64,000 nucleotides of DNA, taken from NCBI RefSeq assembly GCF_900187105.1, contig NZ_LT906482.1:1922001-1986000 (forward strand), written 5' to 3'. The position numbers and the translations under genes were made by a program. Shown here piece after piece: positions 27,363 through 34,815 of the stretch; position 1 is the first letter of the stretch; the number at the start of each line of letters is the position of its first letter. Under the pieces are notes generated by a model that did no database searches, had not been told where the DNA came from, and saw nothing but the letters and a program-made list of their open reading frames with translations. Source of the DNA: Eikenella corrodens (GTDB lineage: Bacteria > Pseudomonadota > Gammaproteobacteria > Burkholderiales > Neisseriaceae).

Positions 27363-27557
27363 ATGAAACGGAACTTAGGTACTTTGGATCGCGCTCTCCG
27401 CATTGTCATTGGGGTAGCCTTAATTGCCGCCGCTGCGACCGGTCAAATCGGCTGGTGGGGTTGGTTGGGCATCATCCCGCTGGCTACCGCTTTGATAGGA
27501 AGCTGCGCGTTGTACAGCTTATTGGGCATCAATACCTGCCACATCAACAAAAAATAA
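27363..27557 (+). CDS. DUF2892 small membrane protein
   Basis: 64 residues, the whole length of a DUF2892 domain: NLGTLDRALRIVIGVALI, a Trp-rich turn and GSCALYSLLGINTC at the end. Two transmembrane helices are predicted. Such proteins accompany rhodanese or sulfur-handling genes. The ending with two cysteines in C..Y..LGINTC is typical and may carry or sense sulfane sulfur. It is the first gene of a three-gene operon; the rhodanese gene starts 12 bp later. Confidence 0.85.
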   Translation: MKRNLGTLDRALRIVIGVALIAAAATGQIGWWGWLGIIPLATALIGSCALYSLLGINTCHINKK

Positions 27558-27569
27558 AGAAAGCAAAAC

Positions 27570-28091
27570 ATGAGTAAAGAAGGACAACTTCCACGGATTA
27601 CTCCTGAGGAAGCGGCAGCGAAAATTCGTGAGGGTGCGTTGGCAGTGGACATTCGCAGCCAAGCAGAATATCGGGGCGGGCATATTGGCGGCGCATTGTC
27701 CCTGCCACCGGAGCGACATCGTGAAAAACTGCCCGACAACACCGCGCCCTGTCTGATTTTTTATTGCTTAGGCGGCAAGCGCACGGCGCAGGCGGAAGCA
27801 GCATTGGCGGAACTTGGTCGGGGACGCGAGTGCTACATTCTTGAAGGCGGTTTGCAGGCATGGAAAGCCGCAGGTCTCCCCATAATCGCCGAACATGCCG
27901 CGCCGGACATCATGCGGCAGGTGCAAACCATCGCGGGCGGGTTGGTTCTGTTCGGCGTGTTGGTAGGTTGGCTGGTGTCGCCTTGGTTTTATCTGATAGA
28001 TGCGCTAGTCGGCGCAGGCCTGTTGACAGCCGGTTTAACCGGATTCTGCGGCATGGCACGACTACTGGCCAAAATGCCATGGAACCGCTAA
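27570..28091 (+). CDS. Membrane-anchored rhodanese (YgaP-like)
   Basis: 173 residues: an N-terminal rhodanese domain (about 1-105) with the catalytic Cys in FYCLGGKR, then a C-terminal DUF2892-type two-helix membrane domain (about 115-165). This is the layout of E. coli YgaP, a membrane-bound sulfurtransferase on the cytoplasmic face. It would move sulfane sulfur or detoxify persulfides. It lies between the DUF2892 gene and an ArsR-family regulator whose cysteine spacing matches persulfide sensors. Confidence 0.88.
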   Translation: MSKEGQLPRITPEEAAAKIREGALAVDIRSQAEYRGGHIGGALSLPPERHREKLPDNTAPCLIFYCLGGKRTAQAEAALAELGRGRECYILEGGLQAWKAAGLPIIAEHAAPDIMRQVQTIAGGLVLFGVLVGWLVSPWFYLIDALVGAGLLTAGLTGFCGMARLLAKMPWNR

Positions 28092-28170
28092 ACAGAGGTC
28101 GTCCGAAAGTTGCCGCTGCGGCAGTTATGACTGATAATGCGACCTTCACATTTGCCGAAAAGGGCAAACC

Positions 28171-28473
28171 ATGACCACTGCCGATAATCAACCGCCCTAC
28201 GAAGAAGCCGCTGCCTTTCTTAAACTTCTGGCAAACCCCCATCGCCTCGCCGTACTATGTAAGCTGCACGAAAGACCGCACAATGTAACCGAACTGGCTG
28301 AATCATCCGGCCTGCCTCAAGCGGCGATGTCCAGCCAATTAGCCCTGTTGCGCGAGGCCGGATTGGTGTCTTTTGAAGTGAACCACCGAGAGCGGCAATA
28401 TTACATTGCCGATTCACGAGTCAACGAGATGATACAGCTGCTGTATTCCTTTTTCTGTGCAGGAAAAGATTGA
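28171..28473 (+). CDS. ArsR-family persulfide-type regulator (YgaV/BigR/SqrR-like)
   Basis: 100 residues with a winged helix (NVTELAESSGLPQAAMSSQLALL as recognition region). It has exactly two cysteines, C30 and C96. Their 66-residue spacing equals that of the reactive pair in SqrR/BigR, which form a tetrasulfide bridge on exposure to sulfide or persulfide. Metal-binding CVC motifs of arsenic sensors are absent. The most likely target is the operon's own promoter at 27.27 kb. The gene follows the rhodanese gene by 79 bp. Confidence 0.85.
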   Translation: MTTADNQPPYEEAAAFLKLLANPHRLAVLCKLHERPHNVTELAESSGLPQAAMSSQLALLREAGLVSFEVNHRERQYYIADSRVNEMIQLLYSFFCAGKD

Positions 28474-28522
28474 AATGTGGTTGTACTGCCTTGGACAGAC
28501 TATCCGGAAAAATTAGCCTAAA

Positions 28523-28551
28523 AGGTCGTCTGAAAATTTTTCAGACGACCT
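28523..28551 (+). terminator. Terminator built from an inverted AG-mucDUS pair
   Basis: AGGTCGTCTGAA at 28,523-28,534 and its complement at 28,540-28,551 form a near-perfect hairpin followed by T5. It ends the rhodanese-ArsR operon. The dialect is that of the Neisseria mucosa group, not Eikenella. Confidence 0.82.
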
Positions 28552-28601
28552 TTTTGTTGTGTTTAGTAATCTACCCTTTGCACTATTGCCTAATGAACCT
28601 G

Positions 28602-28755
28602 AGACCTTTGCAAAATTCTCCAAATCCCCTAAATTCCCACCAAGACATTTAGGGGATTTTCTATGAGCATCTTCTTCCGGCAAACCGCACAAGCCATGAT
28701 TGCCCAACATATCGACTGCTTCCCGCTGTTGAAGTTGGAGCAGATGATTGATTGG
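28602..28755 (+). mobile_element. Truncated left end of an IS1106-like element
   Basis: It starts with the inverted repeat GAGACCTTTGCAAAA. It keeps the CCCCTAAAT hairpin and the first 31 transposase codons, then switches abruptly to an unrelated lysR-type sequence. No right end is present. Confidence 0.85.
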
Positions 28756-29223
28756 TTCGGCAACCGTTTGGATGAAGGTATGGTTGCCCGAAAGCTGCTG
28801 AACGGCACGCAGGAAGGGCTGTACGCCAGCCAAAGCTACGCCGCGCAACACGGCACGCCGAAAACGCCCAAGGATTTGCCCGCCCACAAACTCATTGGCT
28901 ACCGTTTTATCTCGTCCAACAAAATCGAGCCGCTGGTGATTGTGCAAAACGGGCAGGAAACCGCCGTGGAAATGGATACGCCACTTATCTGCAACGACCC
29001 TGAAATCTTATTGGATGCCACCCGCCAAGGCTTGGGTATTGGACGGGCGTTTACCCACAATATGCAGCAACAGCCCGACCGCACGGATTTTGTGCCCGTG
29101 CTGCAAAAGTATTGGCGGCAGTATCCGCCGTTGTATCTTTATTATCTGCAACACAGCCAGCGGACGAAAAAGGTGCAGGCGGTGATTGAGTTTTTGCTGG
29201 AGAAAACGGCGCAATACCGTTGA
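28663..29223 (+). pseudogene. Chimeric frame: IS transposase N-terminus joined in frame to a LysR effector domain
   Basis: 186 codons. Residues 1-31 equal the IS1106-type transposase start (MSIFFRQTAQAMIAQHID). Residue 32 onwards is the effector-binding half of a LysR-family regulator (GNRLDEGMVARKLLN, GTPKTPKDLPAHKLIGYRF, GLGIGRAF, LYLYYLQHSQR). The DNA-binding domain of the regulator and the catalytic part of the transposase are both gone. The frame is intact, so a stable ligand-binding fragment could be made, but most likely this is a dead fusion. Confidence 0.8.
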
Positions 29224-29276
29224 AGTTGGGCAGACTGAAAACGGACGAAGCGGGAAGCGGCAAAGCCAAATTTCAA

Positions 29277-29320
29277 AAGCAGCCTGCACTTTGTTGATGG
29301 AAGTGCAGACTGCTTTTTAT
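29277..29320. terminator. King3-dialect uptake sequence in a terminator-like hairpin
   Basis: AAGCAGCCTGCA at 29,277-29,288, with the near-complement AAGTGCAGACTGCTTTTT ending at about 29,318. It is a terminator after the lysR fragment in the Kingella-type dialect. Confidence 0.6.
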
Positions 29321-29322
29321 TT

Positions 29323-30035
29323 GGGGCTGTACTAGATTAGCAGATATGTTACCCTCGAAATATGAAGATAACACACTGCAAATTAAGGAAGAAAGTACAG
29401 AAAGAACTGCTCCGCTTTTTTGTACTCGAAGTTACCGCCCGTTCTGCCGCCGATATTTTGGGTATCCATCCCAATTCGGCAGCCCTGTTCTACCGCAAAA
29501 TCCGTATGGTCATCAGCCATCATTTGGCCTTGGCTGCCGATGAGGTTTTCGATGGCTCTGTCGAATTGGACGAAAGCTATTTCGGCGGACGGCGTAAAGG
29601 CAGACGTGGTCGCGGTGCGGCAGGAAAAGTGGTTGTCTTTGGCATTCTGAAACGCAACGGACGGGTCTATACCGTTGTGGTGGATAATGCCAAGTCCGAT
29701 ACTTTGATGCCTGTTATCAAACAGAAAATCATGCCGGACAGTATTGTTTATACCGATAGTCTGAGCAGTTACGACAAGTTGGACGTGAGCGGTTTTATCC
29801 ATTACCGCATCAACCATTCCAAGGAATTTGCAGACCGCCAGAACCACATCAACGGCATTGAGAACTTTTGGAATCAGGCAAAACGCGTCTTACGCAAGTA
29901 CAACGGAATCGATCGCAAATCTTTCCCGCTGTTCTTGAAAGAATGCGAATTTCGATTTAACTTCGGCACACCATCCCGGCAGCTTAAAATCTTGCGGGAG
30001 TGGTGTGGAATTTAGGGCTAATCTAGTACAGCCCC
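29323..30035 (+). mobile_element. IS1016-type insertion sequence (IS1595 family), intact
   Basis: 713 bp with perfect 19-bp terminal inverted repeats (GGGGCTGTACTAGATTAGC and its complement). An 8-bp direct repeat TTTTATTT lies on both sides (29,315-29,322 and 30,036-30,043), the duplication length expected for the IS1595 family. It contains one full transposase gene. Degraded relatives occur at 22,259 and 38,584. Confidence 0.95.
29362..30015 (+). CDS. IS1016-type transposase (IS1595 family)
   Basis: 217 residues with the ISXO2-like DDE domain: the first Asp in VELDESYFGG, the second in IVYTDSLSSY, and the terminal acidic residue in HINGIENFWNQAKR. An Arg/Gly-rich patch (GRRKGRRGRG) follows the first Asp. 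No zinc-ribbon N-terminus is present, as usual for the IS1016 group. The frame is complete and the ends are perfect, so mobility is plausible. Confidence 0.94.
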   Translation: MKITHCKLRKKVQKELLRFFVLEVTARSAADILGIHPNSAALFYRKIRMVISHHLALAADEVFDGSVELDESYFGGRRKGRRGRGAAGKVVVFGILKRNGRVYTVVVDNAKSDTLMPVIKQKIMPDSIVYTDSLSSYDKLDVSGFIHYRINHSKEFADRQNHINGIENFWNQAKRVLRKYNGIDRKSFPLFLKECEFRFNFGTPSRQLKILREWCGI

Positions 30036-30057
30036 TTTTATTTTTCAGGTAGCCTTT

Positions 30058-30948
30058 TCAGACGACCTCTACCCGCAGCGCATCCACAATCAACTTAAAC
30101 ACATTCGAATGCCCGCGGCGGCTGGGGTAATAGAGGTAAAGCGGTTCGTAAGTCATCGCATACTCAGGCAACAGCTCGACCAGGTGCCCCGAATTGAGTG
30201 CATCTGCCACGCTCATATGTGCCACCCATGCAATGCCGAGGCCGTCTGAAACGGCTTGCAGGCGTAGATGGTTGTTGATGGAAAACTGCGATTTGGGCGT
30301 GAATGTAATCAGCTCTTTTTTGTATTTGAATTCCCACTGCATCACCGTGCCGTGTTCGGCGGAGAGCTTCGTGCCGATAAGGCGGTGCTGCTGCAAATCG
30401 TCAATATTTTTCGGCGAACCGTGTTGCGCCAAATAATCGGGCGAGGCGACCAACGCCATTTTGAGCGGTGCGGAAATTGGCACCGCAATCATCTCTTTCG
30501 CTACATCGTTGCCTAACCGTACGCCCATATCAAACCCTTCTTTCACAATATCTGCCCAACGATCGTCCACCACGATTTCCAAGCGGATTTTCGGGTATTG
30601 GTTCAAAATCGGCTTTAATTTCGGGTATAACACCGCTTCCGCCGCCAGCGTCGGAGCATTGATACGAATCAGCCCCGATGGTGTATTCAAAAAGTCATTT
30701 AACGCATCGACTTCTTGGTTTATGGCTTGATAAAGTGGAGAAAGTTGGTCGAAAAGCTGCTGCCCCGCTTCGGTCAGCGACACATTGCGCGTAGTGCGGT
30801 TGAGCAGGAGCAGGTTCAGCCGCGTTTCTAGATTTTTCATGCTGTGGCTCAACGCCGAAGAAGAAATCCCCAAAAGCTGCCCCGCTTTCACAAAACTCTG
30901 CGTTTGCGCCAGCGTCAAAAAATAATTCAGCTCGTTAAAGTTCTGCAT
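30058..30948 (-). CDS. LysR-family transcriptional regulator
   Basis: 296 residues. The N-terminal winged helix (FNELNYFLTLAQTQSFVKAG, SSSALSHSMKNLE) and a full effector domain identify a complete LysR regulator. It is divergent from an aldo/keto-reductase gene across a 128-bp gap, which makes that reductase operon its likely target. An AG-DUS-type uptake sequence (AGGCCGTCTGAA, 30,239-30,250) lies inside the gene, and an AG-mucDUS covers the stop codon region. Both point to a Neisseria-like origin. Confidence 0.93.
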   Translation of the reverse strand: MQNFNELNYFLTLAQTQSFVKAGQLLGISSSALSHSMKNLETRLNLLLLNRTTRNVSLTEAGQQLFDQLSPLYQAINQEVDALNDFLNTPSGLIRINAPTLAAEAVLYPKLKPILNQYPKIRLEIVVDDRWADIVKEGFDMGVRLGNDVAKEMIAVPISAPLKMALVASPDYLAQHGSPKNIDDLQQHRLIGTKLSAEHGTVMQWEFKYKKELITFTPKSQFSINNHLRLQAVSDGLGIAWVAHMSVADALNSGHLVELLPEYAMTYEPLYLYYPSRRGHSNVFKLIVDALRVEVV

Positions 30949-30973
30949 TTTCCTACCCCGTTTTAGGTGATTA

Positions 30974-30988
30974 GTGAATTTAATTCAC
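30974..30988. promoter_or_regulatory. Palindromic site between lysR and the aldo/keto reductase gene
   Basis: GTGAATTTAATTCAC has seven-base perfect arms around one base. It lies 25 bp upstream of the LysR start codon and 88 bp upstream of the reductase start. Position and symmetry suit a LysR autoregulatory site. Confidence 0.5.
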
Positions 30989-31076
30989 GACATCATAAAA
31001 CCAAACCTAATTTATCTCAATAAAAACACGGGCTAAAATGGCTACACTTTCATGAGAACAAACAGGAGACAATATC

Positions 31077-31925
31077 ATGCAAAACATCAAATTAAACAAA
31101 GGCGTACAAATTCCTGCACTTGGTTTCGGCGTATTCCAAATTCCGCCTGCAGAAACCGAACAGGCCGTGATTGCCGCCATCAAGGCAGGCTATCGCCACG
31201 TCGACACGGCACAGATTTATATGAATGAAACCGAAGTCGGTTTGGGGATTAAAAACAGCGGCGTGGCACGCGAAGAATTGTTTGTTACCACCAAAATTTG
31301 GGTGGAAAATTTCGGCTACGAAGCCGCCAAAGCCTCGTTGGATCGTTCATTGGGCCGTCTGAATTTGGATTACATCGATATGGTGCTGATTCATCAGCCT
31401 TACGGTGACAGCTACGGCACATGGCGCGCGCTGGAAGAATATCAGGCAGCCGGCAAAATCTGCGCCATCGGCGTGAGCAATTTTTCGCTCGTACGCGCGG
31501 TGGATTTGGGACTATTCAATAAAGTGATGCCGCAAGCCAATCAGATTGAAATCAATCCGTTCCAACAAAAAACCGAAGCCGTTGCCGCTTTGCAGGCTGA
31601 AGGCATCGCCGTGGAAGCATGGGCACCGTTTGCTGAAGGCAAAAACGATATTTTCCACAATCCCGTGTTAAGCAAAATCGGTGCGAAATACGGCAAATCT
31701 GTGGCACAAGTGATTACCCGCTGGCTGGTGGAACGTGGCATCATTGTATTGGCAAAATCCACCAAACCCGAACGCATGGCGGAAAACCTGAATGTCTTTG
31801 ATTTTGCTCTCAGTGATGAAGACAAAGCCGAAATTGCCAAACTGGACGGCACGTTCGACGCTATCGTCAATCACGACACGGTGGATAATTTGAAACGTAT
31901 CGCCGCGTGGAAAATGGACGTGTAA
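31077..31925 (+). CDS. Aldo/keto reductase
   Basis: 282 residues of the AKR superfamily (2,5-diketo-D-gluconate-reductase-like). The catalytic tetrad is visible: Asp and Tyr in YRHVDTAQIYMNE, Lys in VTTKIWV and His in VLIHQPYG. The NADPH-binding end WLVERGIIVLAKSTKPERM is also present. It probably reduces toxic or sugar-derived aldehydes and ketones; the substrate is unknown. It is first in a run with the OsmC-like and thioredoxin-like genes under the divergent LysR, suggesting a stress-response operon. Confidence 0.92.
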   Translation: MQNIKLNKGVQIPALGFGVFQIPPAETEQAVIAAIKAGYRHVDTAQIYMNETEVGLGIKNSGVAREELFVTTKIWVENFGYEAAKASLDRSLGRLNLDYIDMVLIHQPYGDSYGTWRALEEYQAAGKICAIGVSNFSLVRAVDLGLFNKVMPQANQIEINPFQQKTEAVAALQAEGIAVEAWAPFAEGKNDIFHNPVLSKIGAKYGKSVAQVITRWLVERGIIVLAKSTKPERMAENLNVFDFALSDEDKAEIAKLDGTFDAIVNHDTVDNLKRIAAWKMDV

Positions 31926-31971
31926 GTGTAGCGAAAAACCATCTGCAATTCATCATATGAAAGGACAAAAC

Positions 31972-32472
31972 ATGATTAACGGGTTAGATATCGAACGTTT
32001 CCGAACTACCATGGCAGCGATTGAAAACGACCATACAAAAGGCAAGGCAGCATTGCGCGCCGATTCGCGCTGGGTATCCGGCACGAAGAACGAAATCTCC
32101 GTGCGCCGCTTCCCTGCCTTTACCACAGACGAACCGAAAAACATGGGCGGTGAAAACGCCGCCCCAAGTCCGATGGAATACCTGATCGGTGCTGCTGCAG
32201 GCTGCTGCGCCATAGGTTTCGAGTTGCAAGCAGCACAAGCAGGCGTGGAACTGGAACAGTTTGAAATATCCGCAAGCGGCGGTATCGACATGGCCAAACT
32301 GTGCGGCATGGAAGATGGCTACGGCGGACTGGATAATCTGGTGCTAACCGTAAAAGTAAAAGCCGATGCCGACCTTCCTACCCTGCAAAATTTCGCCGAC
32401 CGCTCCGCCGCCACCTCGCCAGTGTTGAACAGCCTGAAAGCGCGGGCAAAAGTGGTTGTGGAAAAAATCTAG
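31972..32472 (+). CDS. OsmC/Ohr-family peroxiredoxin-like protein
   Basis: 166 residues. It has the OsmC pattern with PMEYLIGAAAGCCAIGFELQ (first redox Cys region) and a second Cys in MAKLCGMEDGYGG. The ending SPVLNSLKA is typical. Family members reduce organic hydroperoxides with a Cys pair. The ATG at 31972 is chosen because AAAGGA precedes it; the alternative ATG at 31957 overlaps this ribosome-binding site. It follows the reductase gene by 46 bp. Confidence 0.85.
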   Translation: MINGLDIERFRTTMAAIENDHTKGKAALRADSRWVSGTKNEISVRRFPAFTTDEPKNMGGENAAPSPMEYLIGAAAGCCAIGFELQAAQAGVELEQFEISASGGIDMAKLCGMEDGYGGLDNLVLTVKVKADADLPTLQNFADRSAATSPVLNSLKARAKVVVEKI

Positions 32473-32506
32473 ACGACTCAAAACGTTTTCTTGTTTTCAT
32501 TTCGTT

Positions 32507-32541
32507 AAAAGCCCCTTTTCTGGACAACTAGAAAAGGGCTT
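32507..32541 (+). terminator. Hairpin between the osmC-like and thioredoxin-like genes
   Basis: Perfect stem AGCCCCTTTTCT / AGAAAAGGGCT, loop of about nine bases, no T-run downstream. It is more likely an attenuating or RNA-stabilising hairpin than a strong terminator. Confidence 0.5.
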
Positions 32542-32564
32542 AATCGCTCAAAGGAGGACATGAC

Positions 32565-32900
32565 ATGCAACAACTGCACACTTTGAAAGACATCGAACAG
32601 GCCATCGCCACACACCCTTTAGTATCACTGTACATCAAAGCCCCAATCTGCGGTGTTTGTACGGTCGTGGCCGCCCAGCTTGACTCAGCTTTGGCGGAGG
32701 AAGGAAATGTGTATGCCGTAAAAGCCGATATTGCTGAAATACCCGAAATGGCCGGACGTTTCCACGTGCTGACCGCACCTGCATGGCTGCTGTTTTATCA
32801 AGGCAAGGAAGTAGAACGGATGGCCCGCTTCATCCCTCAGGCACAAATGAAGCAGACATTGGCAAAATGGACAAAAGTAGCAGAAAGCGGACATCAGTAA
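32565..32900 (+). CDS. Thioredoxin-like protein with CGVC site
   Basis: 111 residues with a thioredoxin fold and the active-site motif CGVC in IKAPICGVCTVVAAQL. A conserved cis-Pro follows in VLTAPAWLLF. There is no signal peptide, so it should act in the cytoplasm as a reductant, possibly for the OsmC-like protein upstream. AAAGGAGG lies 7 bp before the start codon. Confidence 0.87.
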   Translation: MQQLHTLKDIEQAIATHPLVSLYIKAPICGVCTVVAAQLDSALAEEGNVYAVKADIAEIPEMAGRFHVLTAPAWLLFYQGKEVERMARFIPQAQMKQTLAKWTKVAESGHQ

Positions 32901-32951
32901 CTGGTCTATCAATGTTTCAGACGCCCTATCAGGCTACCTGAACCCTCAAAA

Positions 32952-33135
32952 TCACCCCCCGTTCTGCTTCCCTTCCAGCATCTCCCACCGTTCCAATTTC
33001 TCCAGCAGCAGCGTTTCGATTTCCTCCGCGCGCGCTTGCAGGCTGCCGGCTTTTTCGTAGTCTTTGAAGATTTCGGGGTCGGAAAGTTGGGCGTTTAAAT
33101 CGGCCTGTTCGGCTTCCAGCGCGGCGATTACATCT
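32952..33135 (-). pseudogene. C-terminal remnant of an ABC-F ATPase (Uup-like)
   Basis: About 60 codons remain: IAALEAEQADLNAQLSDPEI, KDYEKAGSLQARAEEIE and LLEKLERWEML. This is the coiled-coil C-terminal domain of Uup-type ABC-F proteins. The ATPase domains are missing and the homology stops near 33,135. A degenerate eikDUS (AGGCTACCTGAACC) lies at the 3' side. Confidence 0.7.
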
Positions 33136-33139
33136 CGGC

Positions 33140-33285
33140 AGACAACCCGCACTGGGCATCACAGCGGTGGATTGAGCGCATCCATATGGCGCAAGCCTTC
33201 GCCGACTGTGTCAACCGCCATGGCGGCGATGCCAGCGTCGTGCGGTTTCATGACATAGACATACACAGTAATAGCCACTTTGCCT
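33140..33285 (+). pseudogene. 3' fragment resembling an alpha/beta hydrolase
   Basis: The plus-strand frame DNPHWASQRWIERIHMAQAF, VNRHGGDASVVRFHDIDIHS, SHF resembles the end of a family with HGGDA...LPDIGI.GNTHF. There is no start and no complete end. It runs into the next fragment in another frame. The identification is tentative. Confidence 0.35.
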
Positions 33286-33525
33286 TATGCCAACCTGTTG
33301 CTGATGCACCGCCGCAGCCGCTATGATGCGGCCAGCTTCATCAGCAACGGTGAGCGGCGCCAAGACAAACAATACACCGCTGTTGTCGCGCTGGGCTTTC
33401 CGCGCTGGCAGTGGCACGGCATTTACCCCGAACTGCGCTTCAAGCACACCGTAAACCGCAGCAATGCCGACTACTACCGCTATCGGCAAAACGAAGTGCT
33501 CGTGAACCTGCGTTATCGGTTTTAA
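33271..33525 (+). pseudogene. C-terminal beta-barrel fragment of a Slam-like outer-membrane protein
   Basis: About 84 codons: RRSRYDAASFISNGERRQDK, YTAVVALGFPRWQWHGIYP, ELRFKHTVNRSNADYYRY and a terminal ...LVNLRYRF ending in an aromatic residue. This matches the last strands of surface lipoprotein assembly modulators (Slam, DUF560). The TPR domain and most of the barrel are absent. Confidence 0.6.
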
Positions 33526-33683
33526 TTGTTTAATGGTTCTTTAATCGAAAAAAATCCATCATTGGTGAAACCCAGTGAAATAAATATAAGGGGTCTGTGA
33601 GATAAATGGGATTAAGTTGGATGAGGATGGATGAAGGGGGATAGGAAATTTGTAACAACGTTGCACTGGGTGCAACAAAACGG

Positions 33684-33708
33684 AGCGGGCGAATTTGCCC
33701 GCTTTTTT
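33684..33708 (+). terminator. Rho-independent terminator
   Basis: AGCGGGC / GCCCGCT stem followed by T6 on the plus strand, in the gap after the Slam fragment. A separate perfect inverted repeat GTTGCAC-TGG-GTGCAAC lies just upstream (33,660-33,676). The rest of 33,526-33,712 shows no gene. Confidence 0.65.
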
Positions 33709-33712
33709 ATTT

Positions 33713-34198
33713 TCAGACACCCCGTACCAAAGCATCGAGGGTGACATCCAGCAGGCGGGATTCGGCACCGGCCTGAAGTGTACCGCCTTTGCTCATTGGC
33801 AGGTAGGGGCGTGCCGGGATTTTGACCTGTTTGACCCTGCGGAAGCCGTCGCCGACTTTGAATACCAGATAGGGTTTGTTTTTGGCTTTGACCGTGCCGC
33901 CGAACTGGTGGATGGCGGCGTAGGGTTTGTTGGTGCCGAAGCGGGCGAAGTTGCTGCCGGAGGCGGTGTGGATGCTGGCGGCCAGTTGTCCGCTCTTTTG
34001 CAGGATTTTGCCGCCGCGCGTATTGGCCGGCCATTTTTGACCGCCCCAACTTTCGGATTCGAAGTTGTCTTCGGTGATGCTGAGCAGTTCGGCGGCAATG
34101 GCTCGCATCATCGGGCGCGGGTGGCGGGCGTTGCGCAACAGCTGTCCGAGGCCGCGTTGCAGGTCGCTGTCGTCCAGGCTGATTTCCAGCATCGTCAT
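33713..34198 (-). CDS. Mu-like phage virion morphogenesis protein (gpG family)
   Basis: 161 residues matching the phage virion-morphogenesis family: LGQLLRNARHPRPMMRAIAA, LLSITEDNFESE, WPANTRGGKILQKSGQLAASI, YAAIHQFGG and IPARPYLPMS. It is a tail-completion type protein of Mu-like phages. The gene appears complete, with AAAGG before the ATG, but no other phage gene is recognisable on either side, so it is an orphan of a decayed prophage. It lies in a region without eikDUS. Confidence 0.8.
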   Translation of the reverse strand: MTMLEISLDDSDLQRGLGQLLRNARHPRPMMRAIAAELLSITEDNFESESWGGQKWPANTRGGKILQKSGQLAASIHTASGSNFARFGTNKPYAAIHQFGGTVKAKNKPYLVFKVGDGFRRVKQVKIPARPYLPMSKGGTLQAGAESRLLDVTLDALVRGV

Positions 34199-34426
34199 CC
34201 TTTCAATAGATTAATTACCCAAGCCAGCTGGGCGGCATTGAGTGATGGAAACAAAACGCGGAGACGGCGGCGCGTCGAAATATTTTAGCAACAAACAGCA
34301 AATTATTTTTTATTTCCCTCTTCGGTGCCGAGCATCGAACTAATCTACGCCGGCTTGCACGAGAAAAGTTCCCTGAGATGACATTCTCGACACTAGATCG
34401 CTCTGAGTGATCTGCATTATGAAATC
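34199..34426. other. Gap between phage remnant and recombinase element
   Basis: There is no gene I can support. A 25-codon minus-strand frame at 34,340-34,417 (ending TFLVQAGVD) looks protein-like and may be the end of another phage gene, but it has no identifiable family. Confidence 0.3.
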
Positions 34427-34461
34427 AAAACAGGCATATCCTTCAGGAGATGCCTGTTTTA
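34427..34461 (-). terminator. Terminator of the small HTH gene
   Basis: AAACAGGCAT / ATGCCTGTTT stem, with T-rich sequence on the minus strand after the HTH gene's stop; it may work in both directions. Confidence 0.7.
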
Positions 34462-34467
34462 CTAGTA

Positions 34468-34809
34468 TCAGTCTCTCAGATATGCTTCTGATGAAGCAAG
34501 AAACTTTTTGAATTCACACACGAACATTGCCGCATTCAAGTTTTCGCTTAAACAGATCTGAGTGAGTACGATTTGACGGACAAAGCTTGAATGCTGCATC
34601 AACCTGATCATAGCCAAGCTGTCAGGCATAAACCTTTTTCCCAACCAGTTTTTGACTGTTCGCTCTGATACACCTGTCCAATGTGCAAGGTTTTTGACAT
34701 TGACATGATTTTTCTGCAATTCTTTGTATAAAGCGCTTGAGAGTAACTCTTTCCACATATCTTCATTGATATTCTTCAAGGGAAGTTTTTTTCCATTTGA
34801 GTGCAACAT
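34468..34809 (-). CDS. Small HTH regulator of the serine-recombinase element
   Basis: 113 residues. A helix-turn-helix is visible at about 37-60 (VKNLAHWTGVSERTVKNWLG), followed by SLAMIRLMQHS. There is no enzymatic motif. It is transcribed divergently from the serine recombinase across a 55-bp gap. A 13-bp inverted repeat brackets that gap, and this protein is the obvious candidate to bind it and control excision. AGGA precedes the ATG. Confidence 0.75.
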   Translation of the reverse strand: MLHSNGKKLPLKNINEDMWKELLSSALYKELQKNHVNVKNLAHWTGVSERTVKNWLGKRFMPDSLAMIRLMQHSSFVRQIVLTQICLSENLNAAMFVCEFKKFLASSEAYLRD

Positions 34810-34815
34810 TTTTCC

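Noticed and set aside
34321-34365. tRNA-like 3' end (sequence resembling a T-arm and GGCACC on the minus strand).
   Set aside because: No D-arm, anticodon arm or acceptor partner can be folded; more likely phage-derived coding debris.
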